From NCBI GenBank assembly GCA_900313745.1, contig OMSM01000005.1, positions 1 to 5,960 on the forward strand: a stretch of 5,960 nt of DNA, written 5' to 3'. Numbering within the stretch: the first letter of the stretch is position 1; each line of letters begins with the position of its first letter. The translations under genes and the position numbers were made by a program. Of the stretch, positions 1 to 5,960 are shown in pieces. This DNA is from an uncultured Lachnospiraceae bacterium (lineage in GTDB: Bacteria; Bacillota; Clostridia; Lachnospirales; Lachnospiraceae). Below the pieces are notes generated by a model. It searched no databases. It saw only the letters and a list, made by a program, of their open reading frames with translations, and was not told where the DNA came from.

Positions 1-1
1 G

Positions 2-130
2 CGCTACAAGCGGCCGAGAAAACTGATCTTCGCCAATGTGATCCGCAACGCGACAGGCAAGATCGACAAGCCGAAGCTCAGGGAGATCTACTGTGGCGAA
101 CGTCTTGTGGAACGCCAGAATAAATCATGA
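2..130 (+). CDS. AMP-forming acyl-CoA synthetase/ligase, C-terminal end only
   Basis: Only the last 42 codons and the TGA stop are in the window; the gene starts upstream. The visible peptide contains RYKRPRKLIF and then RNATGKIDKPKLRE. This matches the closing part of the small C-terminal domain of the AMP-binding (ANL) superfamily, where a Y-K-x-P-R stretch precedes a T-G-K-I motif. The lysine of that motif is the known catalytic lysine for the adenylation half-reaction, and it is present here. Family members activate a carboxylic acid, often a fatty or aromatic acid, to an acyl-adenylate and then to a thioester with CoA. The substrate cannot be told from this fragment. An intrinsic terminator follows about 40 bases after the stop, so the gene is probably not co-transcribed with the next one. 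Its closeness to an esterase operon that could release aromatic or short-chain acids is suggestive but unproven. Confidence 0.85.
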   Translation, partial: RYKRPRKLIFANVIRNATGKIDKPKLREIYCGERLVERQNKS

Positions 131-170
131 TAATCTATGGATATGCTGTGAAACAGTCGTATCCGAAGTA

Positions 171-209
171 AAGGAGGCCGGAGCAGCAGTGCTGTTCCGG
201 CCTTCTCTT
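171..209 (+). terminator. Intrinsic (rho-independent) terminator after the acyl-CoA synthetase gene
   Basis: A 12-base-pair stem is formed by 176-187 (GGCCGGAGCAGC) and 191-202 (GCTGTTCCGGCC), with a 3-base loop AGT. The only imperfection is one G-T pair, which would be a G-U wobble in RNA. Purine-rich bases before the stem can pair partly with the pyrimidine-rich bases after it. The stem is followed by TTCTCTT, a T-rich but imperfect tail. It lies about 40 bases after the stop of the upstream gene and about 70 bases before the next start, as expected for a terminator separating two transcription units. Confidence 0.75.
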
Positions 210-279
210 CGCAATGCGGCCGTGAAACGATACCTAATGATTTGCTGAAGCATGGCATCCGGTTCAGGGAGGAAAGGCA

Positions 280-2193
280 ATGGGAGAAGGACAGCACTCG
301 CTCTGGTGGGAACAGTCAGACCAGGGAACAGCGTTTTATCTTGATGACATCTATGTCGGCACGGCCGAGGCCGGCGGGGAGGGGAGGGACAGCTTCCGCT
401 TTGCAGTTGATGCCGATCCCGGCGCGGTGATCTGGGAGCGCAGGCTGGATCAGCCGTCAAGGTGTGCTTCCATGCGTTTTATTATAGCGGAAAAGGCTGA
501 TTTCACCATGATCCCCGCGGTGCAGTACGACAGAAACCGCGCGATGATCAAGGACTACAACCAGGTGCGCAACGAGTCGCCGCTGGTGGAGGAGAAGAAG
601 GAGGAAACTGTCCCTACGTATTTTGCCGGCGACAGGGACGCCGTGACGGGAAAGCCGCATGTCATCGCCTATCGCTGTTCGTCCGTTCCGGGTGCGACAT
701 ATTCGGAGACGGCGGATTATACGGTGGGGCTGTTCCTGGACAGCAGCAATATTGAAGGCGCCTGCTCGCTCTACGATGAGGGAGATCACACCATACATGA
801 AGTGATGTGGCCGGAGAGAAATTCCCAGCCGGTCTATGTGGGGGAGGAGTTTTGCCGGGATTATGAGGACAGGGATGCGAAGGAGCGCACCATTTTCCGC
901 GCGGTGCTCGTAATTGCTCCCCCGGAGTACGCAAAATCCGGTTACAGGGCGCTCCTGGATACGGCGTGGAAGCTCTCGGGCGGCGTCCCGGAGCCCGAAC
1001 ACACCCCGGAGGAGCTCTGGCAGCTCGGCATCGACTACGCGAAGCAGCTCTACACCGAGGAAGAGGACGGATTTAGGGGTTTCTCCATCGGCTTTACATG
1101 GAAGGACGGCGCGTGGGTGAAGCGGGAGCACCAGAAGTACGAGATCGGCTGGTGCGGGCAGAACGCCTCTTATGCCGCCTCTCTCCTTGTGCACGCGAAG
1201 AAATACGGCGACCGCGAAGCATACGCGATGGCAGTATCCGTCCTGGATGCGTGGGTCGCGACGTCCGCGGAAACCGGCATCATCCACACACACTATGACA
1301 GCAATATCTACACCAACGGTTACGGCAAAACTGTCGACGCCTGCAATCTCGCGGAGGCGGCCGCCGCTCTCTGGGATGCCGCGGAGGCGGCTTCGGACCT
1401 GGAAGCGGAGAAGCCGGAGTGGATCGCCGCCGCGGACCGCATTGCCCTCTTTGCGCAGAAGGTTATGGGCGGGGACGGAAAAATAGGCAAGAGCTGGCTG
1501 GAGAAGGATCTGACCCCCTGCGTGACGGATGGGACTGCCGGAGCTTTCCTCGCCTGGACCCTTGCGCTCTACGCCGCAAGGACCGGGGAGGAGAAGGACC
1601 TCCATGCGGCGGCGAAAGCACTCGCATATTATGCGCAGAGCTTTAAGGAAGACGGCTTTACCACCGCCGGCGCTCTGGATATCTTTACCATCGACAAGGA
1701 GTCCTGCATACCGCTGCTTAAGGGCGCGCTGGTGATGCACGATCTTACGGGGGAGGAGCAGTATCTGGATCTCGCCGTGAGGGCGGCATATTATCTCTCC
1801 ACCTGGCAGTGGCATTACGATCGTCCGTTCCGGAAGGGAAGCCTCCTGGAACAGATGCGGTTCCATTATCACGGCGGAACGGCGGTTTCGATCCACGGAG
1901 GGATGGATCCCTACGCTCTGTTCTATGTTCCGGACCTGTTCCGGCTGTGGGAGAAGACCGGGTATGCTCTGTGGAAAGAGCGCGCGGAAGCGGTCTGGTT
2001 CCATGGGCAGCAGTATATCTCCGACGGGACCTATGTCCTGGACGGGAAGGCGCCGAGGCCGAGGGGAGCCCAGGATGAGGCGGTTTCGACGGCATTCGGG
2101 AAGTGGATGGACTCGCCGTCCCAGTGGCTTGTGGCCTGGCCTGCGGCATTCCGTCTGGAGACCTTGAGAAAACTCCCGAAAGGGACACTTTGA
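280..2193 (+). CDS. Six-hairpin glycosidase-like (alpha/alpha toroid) protein, probable intracellular glycoside hydrolase
   Basis: The 637-residue product has two parts. Residues 1 to about 235 look beta-rich, with short alternating hydrophobic stretches such as YTVGLFLD. Residues from about 240 to 630 are a run of paired helices with aromatic and acidic loops, for example YEIGWCGQNASY (287-298), HTHYDSNIYTNGYGKTVDACN (336-356), HYHGG (529-533) and HGGMDPYALFYVPDLFRLWEKTG (539-561). This layout is typical of six-hairpin glycosidases. I cannot assign a GH family or name the catalytic acids; candidates lie in those loops (E288, D340, D353, D543). There is no signal peptide or membrane segment, so it is probably cytoplasmic. 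The start is supported by GGGAGG at 267-272, seven bases before the ATG. It is the first gene of the unit with the double esterase (16-base gap) and the MFS transporter. The fold call is moderately sure, the reaction is not; a lyase or a non-catalytic relative is possible. Confidence 0.6.
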   Translation: MGEGQHSLWWEQSDQGTAFYLDDIYVGTAEAGGEGRDSFRFAVDADPGAVIWERRLDQPSRCASMRFIIAEKADFTMIPAVQYDRNRAMIKDYNQVRNESPLVEEKKEETVPTYFAGDRDAVTGKPHVIAYRCSSVPGATYSETADYTVGLFLDSSNIEGACSLYDEGDHTIHEVMWPERNSQPVYVGEEFCRDYEDRDAKERTIFRAVLVIAPPEYAKSGYRALLDTAWKLSGGVPEPEHTPEELWQLGIDYAKQLYTEEEDGFRGFSIGFTWKDGAWVKREHQKYEIGWCGQNASYAASLLVHAKKYGDREAYAMAVSVLDAWVATSAETGIIHTHYDSNIYTNGYGKTVDACNLAEAAAALWDAAEAASDLEAEKPEWIAAADRIALFAQKVMGGDGKIGKSWLEKDLTPCVTDGTAGAFLAWTLALYAARTGEEKDLHAAAKALAYYAQSFKEDGFTTAGALDIFTIDKESCIPLLKGALVMHDLTGEEQYLDLAVRAAYYLSTWQWHYDRPFRKGSLLEQMRFHYHGGTAVSIHGGMDPYALFYVPDLFRLWEKTGYALWKERAEAVWFHGQQYISDGTYVLDGKAPRPRGAQDEAVSTAFGKWMDSPSQWLVAWPAAFRLETLRKLPKGTL

Positions 2194-2209
2194 AAGAGAT
2201 AAGGAAGAA

Positions 2210-3934
2210 ATGATTACAAAGAGTGAATTTACGGTACAAAGAGACGGCCTTGTGATCCGCGGCACCCGTTTTGCAAGGGAGGACAGACCAGCACGGAGCG
2301 CAGTTATCCTAAGCCACGGGTTTATGGGGGACAGGAGCGGCCTTGTTCATTACGCGGAAGCTGCTGCTCTGGCGGGATATCACGCCTATACCTTTGATTT
2401 CTGCGGCGGCGGGCCGGGAAGCCAGAGTGACGGCGCAACCACGGAGATGTCCGTCCTCACGGAGAGGGAAGACCTGAAGGCTGTGATGGATTACGTCATC
2501 CGTACGGATGAGGCGGCAGCTGACGGAAAGGCTGTCCTCTGGGGGTTTTCCCAGGGAGGTTTTGTCAGTGCCCTTACGGCGGCTCAGTGCCCGGAGCGGA
2601 CAGCAAAGCTTGTGATGTTTTTCCCTGCGCTTTGCATCCCGGACGACGCCCGCTCCGGCGCGATGATCGAGGCAAGATTTGATCCCGGGAATATTCCGGA
2701 GACGTTTTCCTGCGGGCCGATGATGCTCGGCCGCCGCTATGCAGCGGATGTGGTGGAGATGGATCCCTTCGCGGAGATCTGCGGTTATCCGGGGGAGGTG
2801 CTCATCGTCCACGGCAGTGACGATCCGCTGGTGAATGTCCGATACTCAAAACAGGCGCTTGCGGCTTATGAGGAGCAGGCGGCGAGGGAGGGCAGGGAGC
2901 CCTCCTGCGAGCTTGTGGTGCTGGGCGGCGGTGTCCACGGCTTCGACTTTCCTCCGGTGCCGGACAGTTCCTCGGGGGACGGAGCCTCCGCGGCGCAGGA
3001 CGGGAAAACCGAAGACACAGGACAGCAGGGGGCATTCGCAATGACTCCCGCGATGATCGCCGCACAGAGGGACGAGCAGGCGGTGACGCTTGTCAGGGAA
3101 TTCCTCGGAAGGACGGAAATCATCTCCGGGGAGTACTTCATTAAGGCACCAGGCTCCGATAATCCGGATGTGGTACCAGAGCAGGCGCTCGCGGATATCC
3201 GGAGGATCACGAATCCGGAAACCAATGTGTATGAGCTGGACGACCGTTTTGTGCTCCGGGACGGAAAGAAGCACCCTGTCGCGGTGATCGTGCCGGGCGG
3301 CGGCTACGGCATGGTCTGCAGCTTTATTGAGGGCGTGCCTTTTGCCCGCAGACTGAACGAACTCGGGATCTCCGCGGTCATCGCATACTACCGTGTGGCT
3401 CCGAAGGCGGCGTATCCCGCACCGCAGGACGACCTGGCCCGGGCGGTGAAGGAAGTATTCGACCGGGCGGAGGAGTTTTGCCTGGATACGGAGAATTACT
3501 CGGTCTGGGGCGCATCCGCCGGGGGCCATCTTGCAGCCTCCTTCGGCACGGAGAACATGGGGTATATGAAGTACGGCCTGCCGAAGCCCGGGGCGATAGT
3601 CCTGTGCTATCCGGTGATCACCATGGATCCCGCGCTCACGCACATGGGCACGAGAGACAATCTCATCGGGCCGGATTCCGGGACGGACAGCGAGCACTTT
3701 GCAGGAATAGAGCATCACGTAACGGGCAGCTATCCCCGCACCTATCTCTGGTGCGGAGATGCGGACACCTGTGTCCCGGCGGAGAACTCCCGCATGATGG
3801 ACAGGGCCCTGAATGCGGCGGGGATTGACCATCAGTTCGAGCTCATCCCGGGCGTGGACCACGGGGTGGGTCCCGGCTCGGGCACCGCAGCAGAGGGCTG
3901 GGTGGACCGCGCGGTAAGATTCTGGAGAGGATGA
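2210..3934 (+). CDS. Two-domain alpha/beta-hydrolase: tandem esterase fusion
   Basis: One 574-residue chain carries two different, apparently complete serine-hydrolase domains. Domain 1 (about 1-300) resembles cinnamoyl/feruloyl-type esterases: SHGFMG (35-40) near the oxyanion hole, nucleophile S114 in GFSQG, acid D205 in HGSDDPLV, base H243 in GVHGF. Domain 2 (about 335-574) resembles the BD-FAE/acetyl-xylan-esterase-like hydrolases: PGGGYG (362-367), nucleophile S436 in GASAGG, acid D519 in GDADTCVP, base H551 in GVDHG. Both triads are intact, so both halves should be active. A hydrophilic stretch (about 250-276), rich in S, G, A, D and Q, lies between H243 and the last helix of domain 1. 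No signal peptide is visible, so it is likely cytoplasmic. The likely role is removing acyl groups from an imported glycan or glycoside; the exact acyl group is unknown. AAGGA at 2201-2205 is four bases before the ATG, and the stop is four bases before the transporter start. Confidence 0.85.
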   Translation: MITKSEFTVQRDGLVIRGTRFAREDRPARSAVILSHGFMGDRSGLVHYAEAAALAGYHAYTFDFCGGGPGSQSDGATTEMSVLTEREDLKAVMDYVIRTDEAAADGKAVLWGFSQGGFVSALTAAQCPERTAKLVMFFPALCIPDDARSGAMIEARFDPGNIPETFSCGPMMLGRRYAADVVEMDPFAEICGYPGEVLIVHGSDDPLVNVRYSKQALAAYEEQAAREGREPSCELVVLGGGVHGFDFPPVPDSSSGDGASAAQDGKTEDTGQQGAFAMTPAMIAAQRDEQAVTLVREFLGRTEIISGEYFIKAPGSDNPDVVPEQALADIRRITNPETNVYELDDRFVLRDGKKHPVAVIVPGGGYGMVCSFIEGVPFARRLNELGISAVIAYYRVAPKAAYPAPQDDLARAVKEVFDRAEEFCLDTENYSVWGASAGGHLAASFGTENMGYMKYGLPKPGAIVLCYPVITMDPALTHMGTRDNLIGPDSGTDSEHFAGIEHHVTGSYPRTYLWCGDADTCVPAENSRMMDRALNAAGIDHQFELIPGVDHGVGPGSGTAAEGWVDRAVRFWRG

Positions 3935-3938
3935 CAGC

Positions 3939-5159
3939 ATGCGCAGACGGTTGCAGGAACTTTTCCGGGAGAACTCGAGCTACAAGGTCTTCTTCCTTAC
4001 GATCATTATCACGGGATTAAGCTACGGCATCTATAAGGGACTAATAGACAACTATCTCGCGGAATTCGTCGAGATGCGGGAGTTTGACCGGGGCGTTGCG
4101 GAGTTCTTCCGGGAACTCCCCGGACTGCTTCTGGTATTCATCCTGGCGGTGTTCTACACCTTCTCCGCAGAGAAGATGTACAAGATCGGCGCGGTGATCA
4201 TGCTCGCCGGCATGGGCATGCTCGCGCTGGTCCCCTCGACCAAGATACTGGTCACGGCGGCGATCTTCATTCACTCCCTGGGAGAGCACATCCAGCTGGG
4301 AATGAAGAACACGCTTACCCTCAATTACGCGAAGGAAGGCAAGGGCGGCACGGCGCTCGGCCATCAGAATGCGGTGAACCAGGTCGGAACTCTGGCAGGA
4401 TACCTTGTCGTGATCGGAACCTTTGCCTTTCTCAGAAGGGCGGCCTCCGCGCCGGGCGGGGCAGGCTTCCGCGCGCCTTACCGCACCTTCTTCGTTATTT
4501 CCGCCCTGATCCTGGCCGTCTCGGCGCTGCTCTCCATGAGGATTGCCGGCGAGAGCAGAACCGATGAGACGAAGAGGCGCTTTTATTTCCGGAAGAAGTT
4601 TTACAAGTACTACATGCTGGAGGTCTTCTACGGCGCAAGGAAGCAGGTGTTCTTTACCTTCGGGCCGTATGTGCTCATCCTCTTCTATGGGGCGAGTGCG
4701 ATGGTGATCAGCATTCTCTTCGCGGTTTCCGCGGTCTGCTCCTACATCTTCGCGCCGCTCGTCGGGAGGATTATCGACCGCTTCGGCTACAAGATCGTGA
4801 TGATCTCCGATACGCTCATCCTGGTGATCGTGTGCTTTTTCTACGGTTTTGCCCACCACCTCTTCCCGATGAACATCGCCTTCCTTATCTGCTGTGTGAA
4901 CTATGTGCTGGATTCCATTATCTCTCTGGCGTCCATGGCATCGAACGTCTATGTGCAGGACATCTCGGACAACCCTGACGAGATGAGGGCGACGATATCC
5001 ACCGGGGTCTCGGTGAACCATATGATCACCATCCTGATCGCGCTCTTCGGCGGATGGATATGGCAGACCGTGGGTATCGAGACCCTGTTCATGCTCTCGG
5101 CGGCACTGGGACTTGCCAACAGCGCCTATGCCGCGACGATCAAGAGCCGGAAGCGCTGA
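3939..5159 (+). CDS. MFS (major facilitator superfamily) transporter
   Basis: The 406-residue product is strongly hydrophobic, with about 11-12 membrane segments. Clear ones fall near 17-35, 60-77, 83-98, 102-120, 148-165, 183-200, 238-252, 254-275, 287-304, 310-330, 358-376 and 380-398. GRIIDRFGYK (276-285) between segments 8 and 9 matches the MFS motif A pattern, and a basic stretch (201-224) between segments 6 and 7 fits the usual central cytoplasmic loop. The length is normal for the family. The predicted segment 4 region contains H112, E115, H116 and Q119, and segment 5 starts with HQNAVNQ (142-148), so the pore has several polar residues that may bind substrate or protons. GGAGAGG at 3924-3930 lies inside the last codons of the esterase gene, eight bases before the ATG, so translational coupling is likely. 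Context suggests import of a sugar or glycoside acted on by the two upstream enzymes, but efflux cannot be excluded. Confidence 0.85.
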   Translation: MRRRLQELFRENSSYKVFFLTIIITGLSYGIYKGLIDNYLAEFVEMREFDRGVAEFFRELPGLLLVFILAVFYTFSAEKMYKIGAVIMLAGMGMLALVPSTKILVTAAIFIHSLGEHIQLGMKNTLTLNYAKEGKGGTALGHQNAVNQVGTLAGYLVVIGTFAFLRRAASAPGGAGFRAPYRTFFVISALILAVSALLSMRIAGESRTDETKRRFYFRKKFYKYYMLEVFYGARKQVFFTFGPYVLILFYGASAMVISILFAVSAVCSYIFAPLVGRIIDRFGYKIVMISDTLILVIVCFFYGFAHHLFPMNIAFLICCVNYVLDSIISLASMASNVYVQDISDNPDEMRATISTGVSVNHMITILIALFGGWIWQTVGIETLFMLSAALGLANSAYAATIKSRKR

Positions 5160-5214
5160 CGCACCGGAACGGGATCAGGTAAAAACGCATCCGCAGGTTT
5201 TATTATGCGAAGTG

Positions 5215-5254
5215 TAAGGTTAAGTTAAGGTTTCCCCGGTTTGGCGGTAAGGTT
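5215..5254 (+). promoter_or_regulatory. Phased TAAGGTT direct repeats, candidate response-regulator operator
   Basis: Exact TAAGGTT occurs three times, at 5215-5221, 5226-5232 and 5248-5254. The start-to-start distances are 11 and 22 bases, that is one and two turns of the helix, so all copies face the same side of the DNA. Direct repeats of about 6-7 bases with an 11-base period are the usual binding pattern of OmpR/PhoB-type response regulators, such as CiaR with two TTTAAG half-sites. The site lies about 100 bases before the DUF975 start and most likely controls that gene. No convincing -35/-10 pair is visible; TTAAGG at 5225 and TAAGGT at 5248 are 17 bases apart, but each is a weak match to consensus. 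The repeats are seen directly; the regulator type is inference. Confidence 0.45.
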
Positions 5255-5289
5255 CGGATGATATCCTTTGTTCATCGAAACGGGAACAG

Positions 5290-5340
5290 CCGGTGCGGAA
5301 TTAAGGCGCCGGATCGAAAGAAAACCGGCGGAAGGGCCGG
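5290..5340 (+). other. Leader hairpins before the DUF975 gene
   Basis: Two short GC-rich hairpins lie between the phased repeats and the ribosome binding site. The first pairs CCGGTGC (5290-5296) with GCGCCGG (5306-5312) around a 9-base loop, with one wobble. The second pairs CCGGC (5325-5329) with GCCGG (5336-5340) around a 6-base loop. GCCGG at 5308-5312 could instead pair with CCGGC at 5325-5329, so the two folds are mutually exclusive. No T-tract follows, so neither is an intrinsic terminator. The second ends only seven bases before GGAGG (5348-5352). It may affect translation, but short GC-rich pairings are common in DNA of this composition. Confidence 0.3.
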
Positions 5341-5357
5341 AAAGAACGGAGGATATC

Positions 5358-5960
5358 ATGACCTGGACAAGAAAAGAACTGAAAGCAAAAGCAAAACAGT
5401 GCCTTAGCGTAAACTACTGGAAGCTGGTACTGGTAAGCCTTATCCTCATGCTGGTGTTCGGCGGTTCCGCCGGCGGCGGAGGACGAGCCGCAGGAAGCGG
5501 AGCGGCAGCGGCGGGAACGGAAACCGCGGCAACCGGAACGGAGATGGAGACATTGGAGGAGAGCATCACCTCTGACATGAATATTTCCATCGGAGGAATA
5601 GACACGGGCAAGGTGGAAGACACGATCGCCCCCGTGGTCGGAACCGCAGTAGCGGCAGCAGTTGTCCTCATCGTTATCATAGCGGTAATCGCAGTGATCA
5701 TCCTGATCTACGCCTTCGTGATCAATCCGCTGCAGGCAGGCTGCATGAGATTCTTCATCCGGAACCTGAACGGCAGCGCGGAGGTGAAGGAGATCGCCTA
5801 CGGATATGACCACGGCTACCGCAACGTCGTGAAGACCCTGTTCCTCAGGGAGCTCAGGACATTCCTCTGGATGCTGCTGTTCATCATCCCGGGAATAATC
5901 AAGACCTACGAGTACCGCATGATCCCTTATCTTCTGGCCGAGAATCCGGAGCTTACGACC
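5358..5960 (+). CDS. DUF975 family integral membrane protein (5' part, runs off the window)
   Basis: The first 201 codons are open to the window edge; the C-terminus is missing. The start is set by GGAGG at 5348-5352, five bases before the ATG. The N-terminus WTRKELKAKAK followed by NYWKLVLVSLIL (19-30) is the usual opening of DUF975 proteins: a short amphipathic basic helix, then membrane segment 1. Also typical are NPLQAGCMRFFI (123-134) after segment 2, NVVKTLFLRELRTFLWMLLF (156-175), and IIPGIIKTYEYRMIPYLLAENP (176-197). Segment 2 (about 91-121) is a very long run of A, V, I and L. Between segments 1 and 2 lies a Gly/Ala/Thr-rich, then acidic loop (about 35-90), probably outside the membrane. 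The family has no established biochemical role, so no function is assigned. The gene is separated from the transporter by 198 bases with its own candidate regulatory site, so it is probably a separate transcription unit. Confidence 0.85.
   Translation, partial: MTWTRKELKAKAKQCLSVNYWKLVLVSLILMLVFGGSAGGGGRAAGSGAAAAGTETAATGTEMETLEESITSDMNISIGGIDTGKVEDTIAPVVGTAVAAAVVLIVIIAVIAVIILIYAFVINPLQAGCMRFFIRNLNGSAEVKEIAYGYDHGYRNVVKTLFLRELRTFLWMLLFIIPGIIKTYEYRMIPYLLAENPELTT

Noticed and set aside
208..240. Possible promoter before the 280 gene (TTCGCA at 208, TACCTA at 231, 17-base gap)
   Set aside because: The spacing is right, but both hexamers match consensus poorly and the -35 overlaps the terminator tail. 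A promoter must exist near here if the terminator works, but I cannot place it.
170..248. Possible small gene with AAAGGAGG before a GTG at 189, encoding about 19 residues
   Set aside because: The purine-rich site and the GTG both lie within the intrinsic terminator hairpin, and the peptide has no recognisable character. The hairpin explains the sequence better.
1351..1390. Direct repeat GCGGAGGCGG at 1351 and 1381 inside the glycosidase-like gene
   Set aside because: It encodes Ala/Glu-rich helix residues (AEAA and similar) and is explained by helix composition and codon bias, not by a repeat element.
457..2265. Very long minus-strand open frame (602 codons) opposite the glycosidase-like gene
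   Set aside because: It covers the opposite strand of a gene with good family-like motifs and a good ribosome binding site. Its translation is rich in R, P, H and G without recognisable domains, which is what GC-biased codon use produces on the reverse strand.
2846..3940. Minus-strand open frame of 364 codons opposite the esterase fusion
   Set aside because: It is a mirror of the catalytic-motif-bearing esterase frame, has no recognisable domain, and is explained by the lack of stop codons in GC-rich antisense frames.
4041..5021. Minus-strand open frame of 326 codons opposite the MFS transporter
   Set aside because: Its translation is highly charged (R, D, H, E) because it is antisense to hydrophobic codons. 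The + strand frame is a clear membrane transporter.
5160..5214. Possible terminator after the MFS gene, with CGCAT and ATGCG arms around 5186-5210
   Set aside because: The stem is only five pairs with a large loop and has no T-tract after it. I do not see a convincing intrinsic terminator here, so read-through into the DUF975 gene cannot be excluded.
5301..5813. Minus-strand open frame of 170 codons over the DUF975 region
   Set aside because: The + strand frame has a proper start, ribosome binding site and clear DUF975 motifs, while this one is Cys/His/Arg/Ser-rich with no family resemblance.

Overview
The window comes from a GC-rich chromosome, probably a Firmicute of the Clostridia and most likely Lachnospiraceae-like. 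The basis is strong GGAGG-type Shine-Dalgarno sites, a DUF975 membrane protein (a family common in that group), and tightly packed same-strand genes with GC-rich third codon positions. The taxonomic call is inference; there is no rRNA or other marker gene. All genes are on the + strand. I see no tRNA, CRISPR array, insertion sequence, phage gene or attachment site.

Layout. Bases 2-130 are the last 42 codons of an AMP-forming acyl-CoA synthetase/ligase, followed by a good intrinsic terminator (about 171-209). Bases 280-5159 hold a compact three-gene unit: a 637-residue protein resembling the six-hairpin (alpha/alpha toroid) glycosidases; a 574-residue protein with two complete but different alpha/beta-hydrolase (esterase) domains in one chain; and a 406-residue MFS transporter. 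The gaps are 16 and 4 bases and no terminator lies inside, so these are very likely one operon. After 198 non-coding bases, which carry a helically phased direct repeat and leader hairpins, a DUF975 membrane protein begins at 5358 and runs off the end of the window.

How the genes may work together. None of the three operon proteins has an obvious secretion signal. The simplest reading is an intracellular route for a small imported sugar conjugate: the MFS protein brings in an acylated (for example acetylated or feruloylated) oligosaccharide or glycoside, the double esterase removes the acyl groups, and the toroid protein cleaves the glycan. This is inferred from domain types and gene order; no substrate can be read from the sequence.

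The items most worth a second look are the one-chain double esterase with a hydrophilic insert in its first domain, the unassigned toroid enzyme, and the three TAAGGTT repeats spaced by 11 and 22 bases upstream of the DUF975 gene, which look like a response-regulator operator. I did not find a clearly new defence or mobile system here.
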